Assembly (NCBI GenBank): GCA_028023455.1
Contig: JAQFVV010000257.1
Coordinates: 622,001-686,000 of the forward strand
DNA from: Epiperipatus broadwayi
Lineage: Eukaryota > Onychophora > Udeonychophora > Euonychophora > Peripatidae
Length of the DNA stretch: 64,000 bases
Direction of reading: 5' to 3'
A program made the translations under genes and the position numbers. The notes below the pieces were generated by a model. It did no database searches and was not told where the DNA came from. It saw only the letters and a program-made list of their open reading frames with translations. Below, piece by piece: positions 35,645 to 46,091 of the stretch. Each line of letters opens with the position of its first letter. Positions within the stretch are counted from its first letter, which is position 1.

Positions 35645-38600
35645 TGAAGTTAAAAATTGGCGCATTGAATGTTAGGGGTTTAAACTCGACCCAAAAAATT
35701 ACAAAGCTTAAACAATGGTTTTCACTTACACAACCGCATATACTCGGATTAATGGAGACAAAAATCTATGCTGGATCACAAATTGACCCAGCAAAACATT
35801 TAACCAAAGAAGGTTTCTGTGCCTGTTCCAGAGACTCTTCATCACCTTCTGCAGGCACAGGCATTCTTATCTCAACAAACTGCCCTTTCACAGCTTTCAA
35901 AATTATATTCATAGATGCTAACTTACTAATTACAACTTTTCAACATAAAACTATAAACCTCAATATAATTTTGGTTTACCTGCCTATTCAAGATAGCCGA
36001 ATTAACACTATAATAATGAACATCAACTCCATACTTGCAAGTACAGCAAACCCAACAATATTGATTGGTGATTGCAACATGTCATATCAGAAATTCATAG
36101 AAAAATGGCTTCACCGAATATCCATACCACTGATGAGTGGTGAAGGCTTCCTACCTATGAATACAATATCTTTTCACAATGGTCGTCATTCATCACTCAT
36201 CGATCTATGCTTCTACTCCCTGATGCTGCACCACCAGATAGCAATAAAATTAACCCCCTCAGCTTTCTCAGACCATTCAGCACAAATAGTATCACTAAAC
36301 CTTACACAAATGCAGACATCACTTCTCCCACTAACAAAAACAATCAGAGTACTACTTCCAACAACCACACCAGAATTTGTTTTCTCAGAAACATACATAA
36401 TGCTAAACAAAATAAAAGATATGAATCTCAACCCCATACAACAATATCTGGCATACATAAACATTTTATCATTCAATATCTCACATGTGACAAAAAATCA
36501 ACCACCACCATCCAAATTGTTGACACTTGCAAATGAAATTCATAAACGAATAACCATGATTACGCCATCACATCAAACACAGCAGTATATACATGGTCTA
36601 ACAAGTACATACAACAAAACATGTGAAACACTAAAAGAATATTTGAGAATCAAAAAAAGCAAAATATGCATAACCCAACCACATACATGGACCAGAGATT
36701 ACATTAAATGGGCACTGGGAAACCCACCAATCATCAAAGTTCCAATGGCAATAGAAACAAAAGATGGCACATATACAGGACACAATATGATCCTTCCTAT
36801 TTTTGAGCATTTTAAAACCAAACTCCAATCTAAAACACCACTTAAATTACACTCCAAGCTATTTGGACAAGCAGAAACACAAAAACCTTTCATAACAAAT
36901 GACTTCCTGGCAAAACTAAATACAATACCAAATGCATGCCATCCAGGAAGTCCTGGAATACCATTATTCATACTAAAACACCTAAGTAAATACACAGCAC
37001 AATATCTGTGCAACCTAGCAAACCACTTATCTCAAGAAATTCAGGATGTGGAGGGAGTTCATCCCATTGCAATAGTGCCATTCAACAAAAAAGCTAAAAC
37101 TACCCCATCCCTCACAGAACTCAGACCAATTTCCATGGAATCTTTGCCAATAAAAATTCTTGAAAAAATAATAAAAGAAACAATAGAACCACATATAATG
37201 CCACTGATATCAGAAGTTCAATTTGCCAAAAGGAACTCATCCACAATTCAAGCGGCAGCATTATTCAAAGCAATCCTGGATTCAACAAGACAGAAAAAAA
37301 ATATAGTCCAATAGCAATTCAACTAGATATCGAGGGAGCTTTTGATGGAGTAGACATTTCCATATTGCTAGACATGCTTGGAAATACATCTATCCCCAAG
37401 ACACATCTGTACATCATTGCAAATCTACTTCTCAACAGAGAAATACACATAACATTAAATGGAAAAAATTCTCCATCATTTGTTCCCACCCAATCCATAT
37501 CCCAAGGCTCTCCTCTCAGTTCACTGTTATTTATTCTATATATTAACCCTTTAATAAAAAAAATCCAAAAAACATTTACCGGCATTCAAGTACCCAGCAC
37601 TACACAATATATAGCTTGTTTGGCTTATATGGATGACATCACTGTTTTTCTCAATTCAAAAAAACAATTACCACAATTACAAGAAATTCTTAAAGAATAT
37701 ATGCAACAATACAAATTGAAGTTTAATCCAGAAAAGACTACTGCTTGGTCTATGTTTACCGGAAAACCATGCACGTCCATTTACAAAGCAAAACCAATGC
37801 ATTTTTTAGGATTCCCGTTTCATCTGGGAATAACCGGAATGAGGTGTTTAATACAAAATAGATTAAAAGAAGAAGCACAATGCATTGTCATCTCCCTATC
37901 AAAAACATATCTCTCTATATATTCTAAGGTCCAGCTAATAAATCAACTTATAATGACAAAAATAACATATTATTTACCAATAATAAAATTCTCAAAAGCT
38001 TTCAAAGCAAAGATTAAAACCATCTGTAACCAACTTTTATGGTCAAGAAAAGTGGTTGCAATATCAACAAAAAGACTAAATCAACCCCTTATTAAAAATG
38101 GTCTAGGTTTGCACAATATTGACATTTTTTATACACAAAAATTAAGTAATCTAGTAATTTCCATTATGAATCAATTTCCAAAACTTAAATGCTTAATTCA
38201 AATTACTCCAACTGACAAACCACCCCCAACAGGGCTATATATATCATCAATCATCCATCAATATAAAACAACTTTTAACAGAACAGAGCAATATACACAC
38301 AAATATTCATATTGGAACATTCACGAACAAATTCAACAGGAAAGAGACCTAAATGACGATAACACAATACTCGGAATAAACAACAGAAAATTACTACATG
38401 AATACAAAAAGTGGTCACTAGAACCCAAATTTTTTGATTTCATTCTAAAAGTAAATCTCATCGCAATGCCAACAACATACTTCTTACACCATAAGAGGAT
38501 GTATGTTTCAATAGACCCTTTTTGTGGACTATGCCACAAGGCTGAAGAGACCCTACAACACCTATTGTATCAATGTACTGCATTACACAATGTAAGAACA

Positions 38601-38876
38601 ATGATGAGTGCAATATACCACCAGCAAAACATGACCATTTGTCAAATAATTAAGGTTTTTCAAGGCAGATCAATACCCAGCATTAGGGCAGCAACCTTTG
38701 TATTATATGCTTTTTGGTGTACCAGGTGTACCTATCTAATGGGCAACAACCCCAGAAGGCATCCATCCACCTTCTACAACAAACTAAACCAAATACGGAA
38801 TAGAGACAAGACAATAGCAAATCCCCATATTTATGCAGCTACATGGTCTCTTATCAAACAACAATCAATGCTATAA
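35644..38876 (+). pseudogene. LINE ORF2: AP endonuclease plus reverse transcriptase, one frameshift
   Basis: The ATG shares its A with the ORF1 stop. The N-terminal endonuclease shows LNVRGLNS (residues 8-15), METK (37-40), LIGDCNMS (140-147, the GDxN motif), a late IDLCF and SDH (209-211). Linker and fingers lead to LRPISMESLPIKILEKII. The first frame ends at a TAG at 37,312, caused by a one-base deficit in an A8 run (37,294-37,301). The other frame continues as QLDIEGAFDGVD (motif A, about 37,319-37,354), SISQGSPLSSLLF (motif B, about 37,497), and YMDD (37,626-37,637, motif C). A CCHC (CGLC...HLLYQC, about 38,523-38,576) sits in the C-terminus. It nicks DNA and primes reverse transcription of its RNA on the target. 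The shift may be a mutation or a homopolymer sequencing error. Confidence 0.9.
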
Positions 38877-39119
38877 GCACCAAAAATTCAAGAACACTGA
38901 AAATTCAATAACAATAAATACGGAAATAAAAAACAATTTTTTCCTCTCTCTACAATAAATAATTTTTTATGTAAAAATTAGATAACTTTTTATTGAAAAC
39001 ATGTAACCGAAGACTATAAAAATGCTTGTATATAAAACCAATGGAAAAATCACTGTAAAAAATCAATGTAAAAAACTCTGTATTTCTTTTCTTTGATTAA
39101 TAAACTTCCTTTTTTGAAA

Positions 39120-39147
39120 CATCATCATCATCATCATCATCATCATC

Positions 39148-39212
<65 letters not shown>

Positions 39213-39235
39213 TTAATTTAATTTAATTTAATTTA
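39120..39235. repeat. compound microsatellite (ATC)n(AAT)n(TTTAA)n shared by two LINE 3' ends
   Basis: About 10 ATC units, about 21 AAT units, then about 5 TTTAA-type units. The left side abuts the 3' end of the plus-strand LINE and the right side abuts the 3' end of the minus-strand LINE, so two elements in opposite orientation converge on one array. Confidence 0.95.
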
Positions 39236-42030
39236 GTACATTTAACAGATTTTACATCCAAACAAAATGCACAGCTAATCTAGTTCACAAAGCATTTGCA
39301 GTTTTTTGCACAGTAGTCCTAAATGTTCTATCATCTGTTTCAAATATATTATCAGCATTAAAGTATTTATTATACAATCTAGGTAATCTTACTAATGCTG
39401 AATTTTTTAATGTTTCACTTTTAAGTTTTGGAATATAATACAAATTTTTTAATTTCCTATACTTTATCTTCTTCTTAAATGATAATGTTGTTTGGCAACT
39501 TCTCACATCTATTACACCTGATGTAATTTTTTAAGTACTTCTTATCAGTATAGATTCGTCTTTTGTAAAGTGTATTGTCAGCACATATTATTTCTGATTT
39601 AATATATCTTAAAATTTTTTTATAAACATTTTCCAGTGGTAATCTATTACTTAATTTACATGAGTTTTAGATCAAAGATCCATAATTTAAAATAGGTAAA
39701 ACCAATGTATGAAACAAATACACACATGTATTTCTCTAAACATTTTATAGTTTCTGAGAATTAAATCCATTATTTTATAACTTTTTGTAATAATATTTTG
39801 AATATTATTATTAAATGTTTTATTATTATTAAAAATAATACCTACATCTTTATGATATTTTTTTCTTGAAATAGGTTTTGAGTTTAGCGTATAACTGAAC
39901 ACACTTGTAAATGATTTTTTTAGAAAACTATATGACACAATATTTTTCAATATTAATTTCCATATAGTTTTCTTACACACCAACCCTGAAATCTTTTGAT
40001 ATCTGACTGCAAAATCTTCTCTCGTCAAAATTATTAATAGTTTTAGACAGTTTAATATCATCTGCAAAGCAAAGAATATCAGAAACATTTACACACTGCT
40101 CCATATCCATACAATAACTGAAAAAAGTATATTTCCTTGAGGTACTCTAGCATTACTAAAATATGTGTATGATTTTGCAGACCCAAACGATACAAAATTA
40201 GGTCTATTTGAGACAAAAGTTACAAAACACTGCAATAGTTCACAGCTAAAACCAGTAGTGTGCAACTTACTAATCAATCTAGAGAGATCTACTCTATCAA
40301 ATGCTTTGCTTAAATCAAAATAAATCACATCTAGCCGTAATTTGTTAGCAATTGCATTTGCAATAGCATATTGAATATGTATCAAATTGGTCTCAACAGA
40401 TCTGGAATAAAACCATGTTGTGTTTTAGATAAGGATTTATGTACTTTATCTATTATCTTATTATACACACATTTTTCACGGATTTTTTCAGCTATACTTA
40501 ATGAAATATGTCTATAATTACCAACATCATTTGATTTGACTTTTGATATTGGTATAACTTTTGCAACTTTCCATGAATTAGGAAAAATACTCTGCTGTAA
40601 AGAGATCTTAAATATATAACAAAGCACGAGCTAGCAGTTCAGCACATCCTTTATAAATAAAAACAGGTAGCATATCATATCCAACCCTTTTTTTATTTTT
40701 AAGCTGTTTTATTGCTAATAAAATGTCATTATAATTTAATGAGTCAATAACTATCAACTCATAACTTTTAAAAGCAGTATACAATTTAACTGTATACAAT
40801 TTAGATAGCACCTATTTCCTTGTACATGATGAGAAGTAGTTGGCAAAATCATCTGCTGTAAGACTCCCATTGTCAATTGACATTTTATTTTTTACACCAC
40901 TATGCTTTTTAATGAATGACCGAAAGTAATTTGAATTGCAGTTTATGTTGTCCTCTAGTTTTTCAATATATCTTTTGAAATCAATTTTTTCTATGATTTT
41001 AAATAATCTTCTAAAATTTATAAAGTTATTATAATATATTATTGACCCTGATTTCTTAAACAACTTATGATGCTTATGTTTTCTTTTGTAAATACAAATC
41101 AATTTCTTACAGAACCAAGGATGATATTTTAGATCATTCATAGCATAATAGTATTCTATTATTTAATTTTTTTTGCATAATTTTTTGAAACAGATCTACT
41201 GCCTCATTTACATTTGGGGAACAGTATATTTGGTCGCAATTAGCATATTTAATGTCACAATATAAATTATAATAACCACCAAGTTTATAATTTCTATTTG
41301 AAGTTATCGTATTCTTATTTAATGATATATGTTTGACATAAACAAAAAACTCAATTGCTGGATGATGAGAGTCTTCCTTTAATAATGGCTGTACAGTATG
41401 CTTCACATCTACATCATTAAAGTTAATTAATATAAAATCTAGAACACATCCATTATTATTTTTTAACTGATTTTTTTGTACTACACCAGTTATATTCATA
41501 AATTCTATAATTCTTTGTACTTTATTTATTTCATTACTGCACAATCCAGTTGTTTCATCTGTTGTCATTACATATCATGCATTAAAGTCACCACAGATCA
41601 AAATATTGTGCTTATAATTAAGTAAATATTTTTCCAATTTTTTCCAAATCATTATTTAGTTCAATTATATTATTATAAGGAGGACTATATATATATATTA
41701 CCAACCAAAAACAATTGAGATCCTAATATCATTTCAATCCAAATAGAATTGACAAAATTCAGTTCTATATTTACTTTCTTTGTTACAATGTTGTTTTTAA
41801 CAGCCAATAAAACACTGCCACCTTTTGAAAGCTTAGAGTTTACATGATCATGTCTATATAGTAAATATCTATGATTCACAATCTGATCAGTAACAAATTG
41901 ATCATTCAACCATGTTTCTGCCAAGGCTATTAGATCATATAATTCTACAAGAATAGTATGTTTCAATAACTGATATTTAGTTCTTAACTCTTTAACATTT
42001 TGCATATAATAACAGAAAATGTTACTTTTA
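39236..42030 (-). pseudogene. Jockey/CR1-like LINE, broken
   Basis: Minus-strand frames from 42,005 to 39,285 follow one LINE ORF2: endonuclease start with LIALAETWLND (near 41,930) and GGSVLLAVKNN; a worn ICGDFNA region near 41,600; a DFILIN...SHHPAIEF end of endonuclease (41,460-41,350); linker; and reverse transcriptase with AIKQLKNKKRVGYDMLP (40,720), FPNSWKVAKVIPISK (40,580), THGFIPDL region (40,400), VIYFDLSKAFDRVD (motif A, about 40,320), ARVPQGNILF (motif B, about 40,150) and a C-terminal segment ending RTFRTTVQKTANAL. Motif C is lost, and at least six shifts or stops break the frame. Its 3' end lies in the TTTAA/AAT array and its 5' end in another simple-repeat tract. No ORF1 was found. 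Confidence 0.85.
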
Positions 42031-42135
42031 TTATAATAATAATAACAATAACGATAATGATAACAGTGACAATGATGTTGATGATGATGATAATATTAAT
42101 GACAACAACAACAACAACAACAATAATAGAAGAGA
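42029..42135. repeat. degenerate simple-repeat tract (AAT/GAT/AAC mix)
   Basis: Mixed trinucleotides, mainly ATA, GATGAT and (ACA)n, at the 5' edge of the minus-strand LINE. With 39,120-39,235 this places the LINE between simple repeats on both sides. Confidence 0.8.
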
Positions 42136-42839
42136 TGTTTTTTTATTCAAGAGATTAAAAAGAAGTTGCATGAAACAAAATCGAATAAATACGGCAAATG
42201 GATAAGCTGGGTCATGCAGAATTTATTTAAAAATGCACTAAAATGCTATTATGATAAAACATGCACTCTTCACTTTGCCACAAAATGAGACATTTACATT
42301 TTATTGCATGACAGGAAAGTTTTTGAATGTGTAGATTTTAAATGCCTGAATGAATGAATGAATGAATTCTGAGTGAACAATGCCATTTACATACAAAAAA
42401 GGCAGCAGCATCTTCACAATTGAGTTCACTGATGACACTTTTTTGGTTCATTAAACCACTTGTTTTTCCAGAGCAACTTGCTTGTGCATAGACCTAGCAA
42501 ACAAAATAGAATTCAACATTGTTCCAACTTTTCAGCTATTCCAAAAATCAACAAATATGGGAAACCCAAGAAAAAAAAAGTTCTAAGTGTATCATGATTT
42601 TACATGATATCATTTGATAGATTGATGCAAAAAGGTATCTGCAAGAGATATCTAGAAGCAGAAGCATGTATTACAACAGATGAAAGAGTCTCTGTAAGAA
42701 ATATCTAGAAACAGAAGTATGTACTATAATAGACTTAGCTACCAGAAAAGGATTCCAATTATTTTTGGGTACCACCTCATAAAGTAATGAATGTATAAAT
42801 AAATATAAATGTAGATTTTTGCACTTGAATAAATGTAGA

Positions 42840-42955
42840 TTTGTGTACATGAAAAAATATGTCATCCCTTGAAAATAAATCCTAAGGCCTTTTTTGGAGC
42901 AAAAATTAATATAAGACTGGTCTTATTTTTGGAGAAACAAAGTATATATATATTG
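42840..42955. mobile_element. end of a widespread MITE-like repeat
   Basis: The sequence ATCCCTTGAAAATAAATCC, then GGAGCAAAAATTAATATAAG, then GGTCTTATTTTTGGAG has the order of a short palindromic repeat I recall from many vertebrate and invertebrate genomes (AAAATAAG...GGAGCAAAAATTAATATAAGAC...). The inverted AAAATAA/TTATTTT ends are visible. The superfamily is not certain. Confidence 0.4.
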
Positions 42956-43050
42956 TTATTGTTTACTATTATTATAATTCATATAAATAACAATTCGTGT
43001 CAATTGTTAATACAGAGTTTAATATAAATAAATAAAAACAAATAATATTT

Positions 43051-43085
43051 CCAAGCGCTTTCAACTCTTACGAGTCCTTATCAAG
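43051..43085 (-). ncRNA. degenerate hammerhead motif in the PLE 3' region (left arm)
   Basis: The reverse-complement counterpart of 45,443-45,474, with the same TTGATAA, ACTC/GAGT hairpin and GAAAGCGC. Confidence 0.5.
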
Positions 43086-43131
43086 GCAGTGTAAACAATT
43101 CTATTTTCTCCTAGGTGATGAATCTAACATT

Positions 43132-44544
43132 TCATTGTATTGGCCAGAAACAACTAATCGGAAAGCTGGTTAATTTTGAATTCATAGCACAAGATGAATT
43201 TTGTATAATATATGATTCTTTAATCTTGCATTTTTTATCATGTGTTTCATTCATTAATATTGTAAAATCCTTTGGACTACATATATGGCCTGTATTATTT
43301 TGGTGAACATAAAAAGCTGAATAAACTGTATCATCTTCTCTTGCTCTATTATAAGTATATTTATGTTGTTGAAGGCGATATTTAATATTTGTTTTGGTTT
43401 CTCCAACATATATTGCACTACAATTTATTTGTGGGCATCTAATAGAGTATACAACACTGCTTTTATCCTCCTTATTTATTATTTCCTTAGAATTATTTAT
43501 TAACCTATTAAGGTTAGGTGGAGTTCTCCATGCTAATCGAAAATCTTGACTTAAAACTTTTATTATATTTTTATTAATATTGGGAATAAAAGCTAATGAC
43601 ATCCATGGTTTATTATTCATATTTATATGGTCACTATTATGACGTTGTTTATAATGCTTCAATACAGTAGATAATAGCATTTGTTTATTATAACCCACTT
43701 GTATTAAATCTTGCATATAACATTTTATATTATCTTTCATAAACATTTCATTTGAACACAGTCGTTGATTACGTGTTAAAAAAGCTCTAAAACCAGCTAA
43801 TTTGTGTACTAAAGGAACATTAGATGTTGGATGAATGTAACCTCTATTATCTATATGTTTTACAACCATTTTATATACTAATTTATCATCTACCCTTGAT
43901 ATTTGCAAATCTAGGTATTTAATACTAGAATTGTCTTCTCTTTCTATTGTCCAAACTAAACCATCTTGGTTCTGCAAACTATCAAAAATTTGCTTTATAA
44001 TGTCTGGTAGCCCATATATCAAAACATCATCCACATATCTACAATATAATGTGTTCTCATTTCTTACTAATATGGGATGCACAATTCGCTGTTCTATATT
44101 ATCTACAAACAAATTACTTAATAATCCACTTACAGCCAAACCCATTGGCCATCCTTTTTCCATTCTATATAAGTTACTACCATGTGCTGCAACAATATCA
44201 TTGCTTATCCAAATTAAAACATCTATAATGAAAGATATTTTATCCTGTGGCATTTCTTTAGCACACAATTTATCTCTCAAAATTGTAATAGATGCAGATC
44301 GATCCACTGATCCATATAATTCCACCACATCCAATGAAACAAACTCGTACTCCTTAATTATAGCTGTTTTATTAAGTATAGTAACACAATCAAATGACGA
44401 TTTTAATGTATATTTTCCAAACCCAACAAAATCTAAAATCCACTTAACTAAAATTTTTGCTAGCTTTTGATAATATGCCCTTGTAAAATCCATCATTAAT
44501 CTTAAAGGAGCATTAAGCTTATGTGTTTTTACATTCGCAAACAT
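43132..44544 (-). CDS. PLE reverse transcriptase with GIY-YIG endonuclease (N-terminally truncated)
   Basis: 470 codons are open. It copies element RNA and nicks the target DNA. The reverse transcriptase palm shows SLDVVELYGSVD (residues 70-81, motif A), GWPMGLAVSG (131-140, motif B) and RYVDDV (169-174, motif C). A thumb with the IDNRGYIHPTSNVP block follows. The C-terminal GIY-YIG domain starts with VVYSI (364-368), then a CX4C pair (residues 370 and 375), then YVGET (379-383), R390 and H394, and a late Glu in IKESYI. Upstream the same frame continues through VYPSATFIPQ to a TAG, so about the first 250-300 residues of a normal PLE protein are missing. The listed Met is therefore internal. 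The domain residues look intact, but the copy is probably not functional. Confidence 0.9.
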   Translation of the reverse strand: MFANVKTHKLNAPLRLMMDFTRAYYQKLAKILVKWILDFVGFGKYTLKSSFDCVTILNKTAIIKEYEFVSLDVVELYGSVDRSASITILRDKLCAKEMPQDKISFIIDVLIWISNDIVAAHGSNLYRMEKGWPMGLAVSGLLSNLFVDNIEQRIVHPILVRNENTLYCRYVDDVLIYGLPDIIKQIFDSLQNQDGLVWTIEREDNSSIKYLDLQISRVDDKLVYKMVVKHIDNRGYIHPTSNVPLVHKLAGFRAFLTRNQRLCSNEMFMKDNIKCYMQDLIQVGYNKQMLLSTVLKHYKQRHNSDHINMNNKPWMSLAFIPNINKNIIKVLSQDFRLAWRTPPNLNRLINNSKEIINKEDKSSVVYSIRCPQINCSAIYVGETKTNIKYRLQQHKYTYNRAREDDTVYSAFYVHQNNTGHICSPKDFTILMNETHDKKCKIKESYIIQNSSCAMNSKLTSFPISCFWPIQ

Positions 44545-44751
44545 TTGCGGAATAAAAGTTGCTGATGGATAAACTTCCTATATTCTTTATTATAAAAACA
44601 TTTTCCTTCTTAAAATCTTAAACAACTATCTTCTACCTTTATATTATAATTTTTAATTCTATAAATTCAATTTCTCTATTTGTTGTTAGTTAATTTCTTT
44701 ATCTTTATCCATTATACAAACTATTTATCTTCCTTAAAATCACTTTTTTAA

Positions 44752-45395
44752 CACGTAATCAACGACTGTGTTCAAATGAAATGTTTATGAAAGATAATAT
44801 AAAATGTTATATGCAAGATTTAATACAAGTGGGTTATAATAAACAAATGCTATTATCTACTGTATTGAAGCATTATAAACAACATCATAATAGTGACCAT
44901 ATAAATATGAATAATAAACCATGGATGTCATTAGCTTTTATTCCCAATATTAATAAAAATATAATAAAAGTTTTAAGTCAAGATTTTCGATTAGCATGGA
45001 GAACTCCACCTAACCTTAATAGGTTAATAAATAATTCTAAGGAAATAATAAATAAGGAGGATAAAAGCAGTGTTGTATACTCTATTAGATGCCCACAAAT
45101 AAATTGTAGTGCAATATATGTTGGAGAAACCAAAACAAATATTAAATATCGCCTTCAACAACATAAATATACTTATAATAGAGCAAGAGAAGATGATACA
45201 GTTTATTCAGCTTTTTATGTTCACCAAAATAATACAGGCCATATATGTAGTCCAAAGGATTTTACAATATTAATGAATGAAACACATGATAAAAAACGCA
45301 AGATTAAAGAATCATATATTATACAAAATTCATCTTGTGCTATGAATTCAAAATTAACCAGCTTTCCGATTAGTTGTTCCTGGCCAATACAATGA
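44752..45395 (+). pseudogene. PLE GIY-YIG end, 5'-truncated inverted copy
   Basis: An open frame corresponding to residues from about 258 to the end of the minus-strand protein, starting right at the arm boundary; the first Met in frame is at 44,781 (204 codons). It differs at four residues (for example Gln-His for Gln-Arg at the KQxHNSDH site, and Arg for Cys in KKRKIKES). It contains the complete nuclease domain but no reverse transcriptase. Confidence 0.9.
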
Positions 45396-45442
45396 AATGT
45401 TAGATTCATCACCTAGGAGAAAATAGAATTGTTTACACTGCC

Positions 45443-45474
45443 TTGATAAGGACTCGTAAGAGTTGAAAGCGCTT
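45443..45474 (+). ncRNA. degenerate hammerhead motif in the PLE 3' region (right arm)
   Basis: TTGATAA (for CUGAUGA), then a hairpin ACTC-GTAA-GAGT, then T-GAAA and GCGC. This is the box 1, stem II, box 2, minimal stem III order of PLE hammerheads. Two of seven box 1 positions are altered, so cleavage is unlikely. The mirror copy is at 43,051-43,085 on the minus strand. Confidence 0.5.
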
Positions 45475-45823
45475 GGAAATATTATTTGTTTTTATTTATT
45501 TATATTAAACTCTGTATTAACAATTGACACGAATTATTATTTATATTATTTTTATATTATATACAGAAGTATTATTTATTCATTATTATAATTAAAAAAT
45601 TGCATATAAAATATTTTTAATGGATAATTTTTTATTTTATATAAATAATAAAAAGTTGTTTTAAAAACTGTAAGTTAATTAAATGTTATACATAATAAAC
45701 CACATGCTAAAAAATCTTATATTTATGATTAAAGATAATATTATGATTGCAAGCCAAATATGTACAAAAGACAATTCCAATTTATGCATATACATTATTT
45801 ATTTGTTTCTTTTTTCATGTGTC

Positions 45824-45900
45824 AAAGCATCGGCCAGGAAATGGGACAACTGCTTGTAAGGCTGTTGTCCTGACCACCAATGCTTGACATACGTTATTTA
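45824..45900 (-). repeat. short hairpin repeat (SINE-like), copy 1
   Basis: The minus strand reads GTCAAGCATTGGTGGTCAGG ... CCTGGCCGATGCTTTGACAC: nested complementary segments (GTCAAGCAT/ATGCTTTGAC, GGACAAC/GTTGTCC). A related, longer copy lies at 58,605-58,705 on the plus strand, so this is a dispersed repeat. Whether it is a tRNA-derived SINE or a small MITE is not settled. Confidence 0.5.
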
Positions 45901-45928
45901 TTTATTAAGCATTATATATATATATATA

Positions 45929-46050
45929 ACATTTTGTGGGTTTATCTGTGTTAAATTTTTTTTAAATATTAATATACTGACGTTCAAGTCGAAATGTCAG
46001 TATATTAATATTTAATTTTTTTTTAACACGGATGACCCCACAAAATATGT
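45929..46050. mobile_element. foldback MITE (122-bp hairpin)
   Basis: Both ends begin ACAT(A)TTTTGTGGG, then GTGTTAAA, then an AT block and AATATTAATATACTGAC in inverted orientation, leaving a 14-nt loop. The inner 17-bp arms are perfect, the outer ones carry small indels. TA-rich flanks fit a TA target but prove nothing. It does not encode anything. Confidence 0.65.
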
Positions 46051-46091
46051 TTTTTTATATATGCAACCTATGAAAATCTTTGTATCAATAT

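Larger units (their letters stand above)
33931..39119 (+). mobile_element. APE-type LINE, near full-length, inserted in an (AAT)n microsatellite
   Basis: About 5.2 kb: 226-bp 5' leader, ORF1 (34,157-35,644), ORF2 (35,644-38,876), and a 240-bp 3' trailer with AATAAA near 39,100. ORF1 and ORF2 overlap in the sequence TAATG. The element is bounded at both ends by microsatellite: (AAT)n(ATT)n on the left, and (ATC)n running into (AAT)n on the right. ORF2 has endonuclease, reverse transcriptase and a C-terminal CCHC, with no RNase H. This layout fits the Tx1/L1-like or R1-like groups, in which sequence-specific and microsatellite-specific insertion is known. A single-base deficit in ORF2 is the only obvious lesion, so the copy is young. 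Confidence 0.9.
42981..45548. mobile_element. Penelope-like element family A with inverted 3' duplication
   Basis: A minus-strand PLE copy (3' end at left) and a 5'-truncated plus-strand copy form inverted arms at 42,981-43,784 and 44,743-45,548, about 805 bp each and differing at only about half a dozen positions. The 958-bp spacer holds the reverse transcriptase part present only in the minus copy. Both arms contain the GIY-YIG nuclease end, a hammerhead-like hairpin and the same 3' flank. Opposed truncated copies are a known habit of PLEs, and the near-identity implies a single recent event. Confidence 0.88.

Noticed and set aside
42425-42460. CTGATGA at about 42,430 as another hammerhead
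   Set aside because: No stem II followed by GAAA and no UH cleavage site in the correct order. The same applies to chance CTGATGA at about 2,497, 8,069 and 56,399.
43931-44470. 179-codon plus-strand frame in the PLE
   Set aside because: Antisense shadow of the PLE reverse transcriptase, which has all catalytic motifs on the minus strand.
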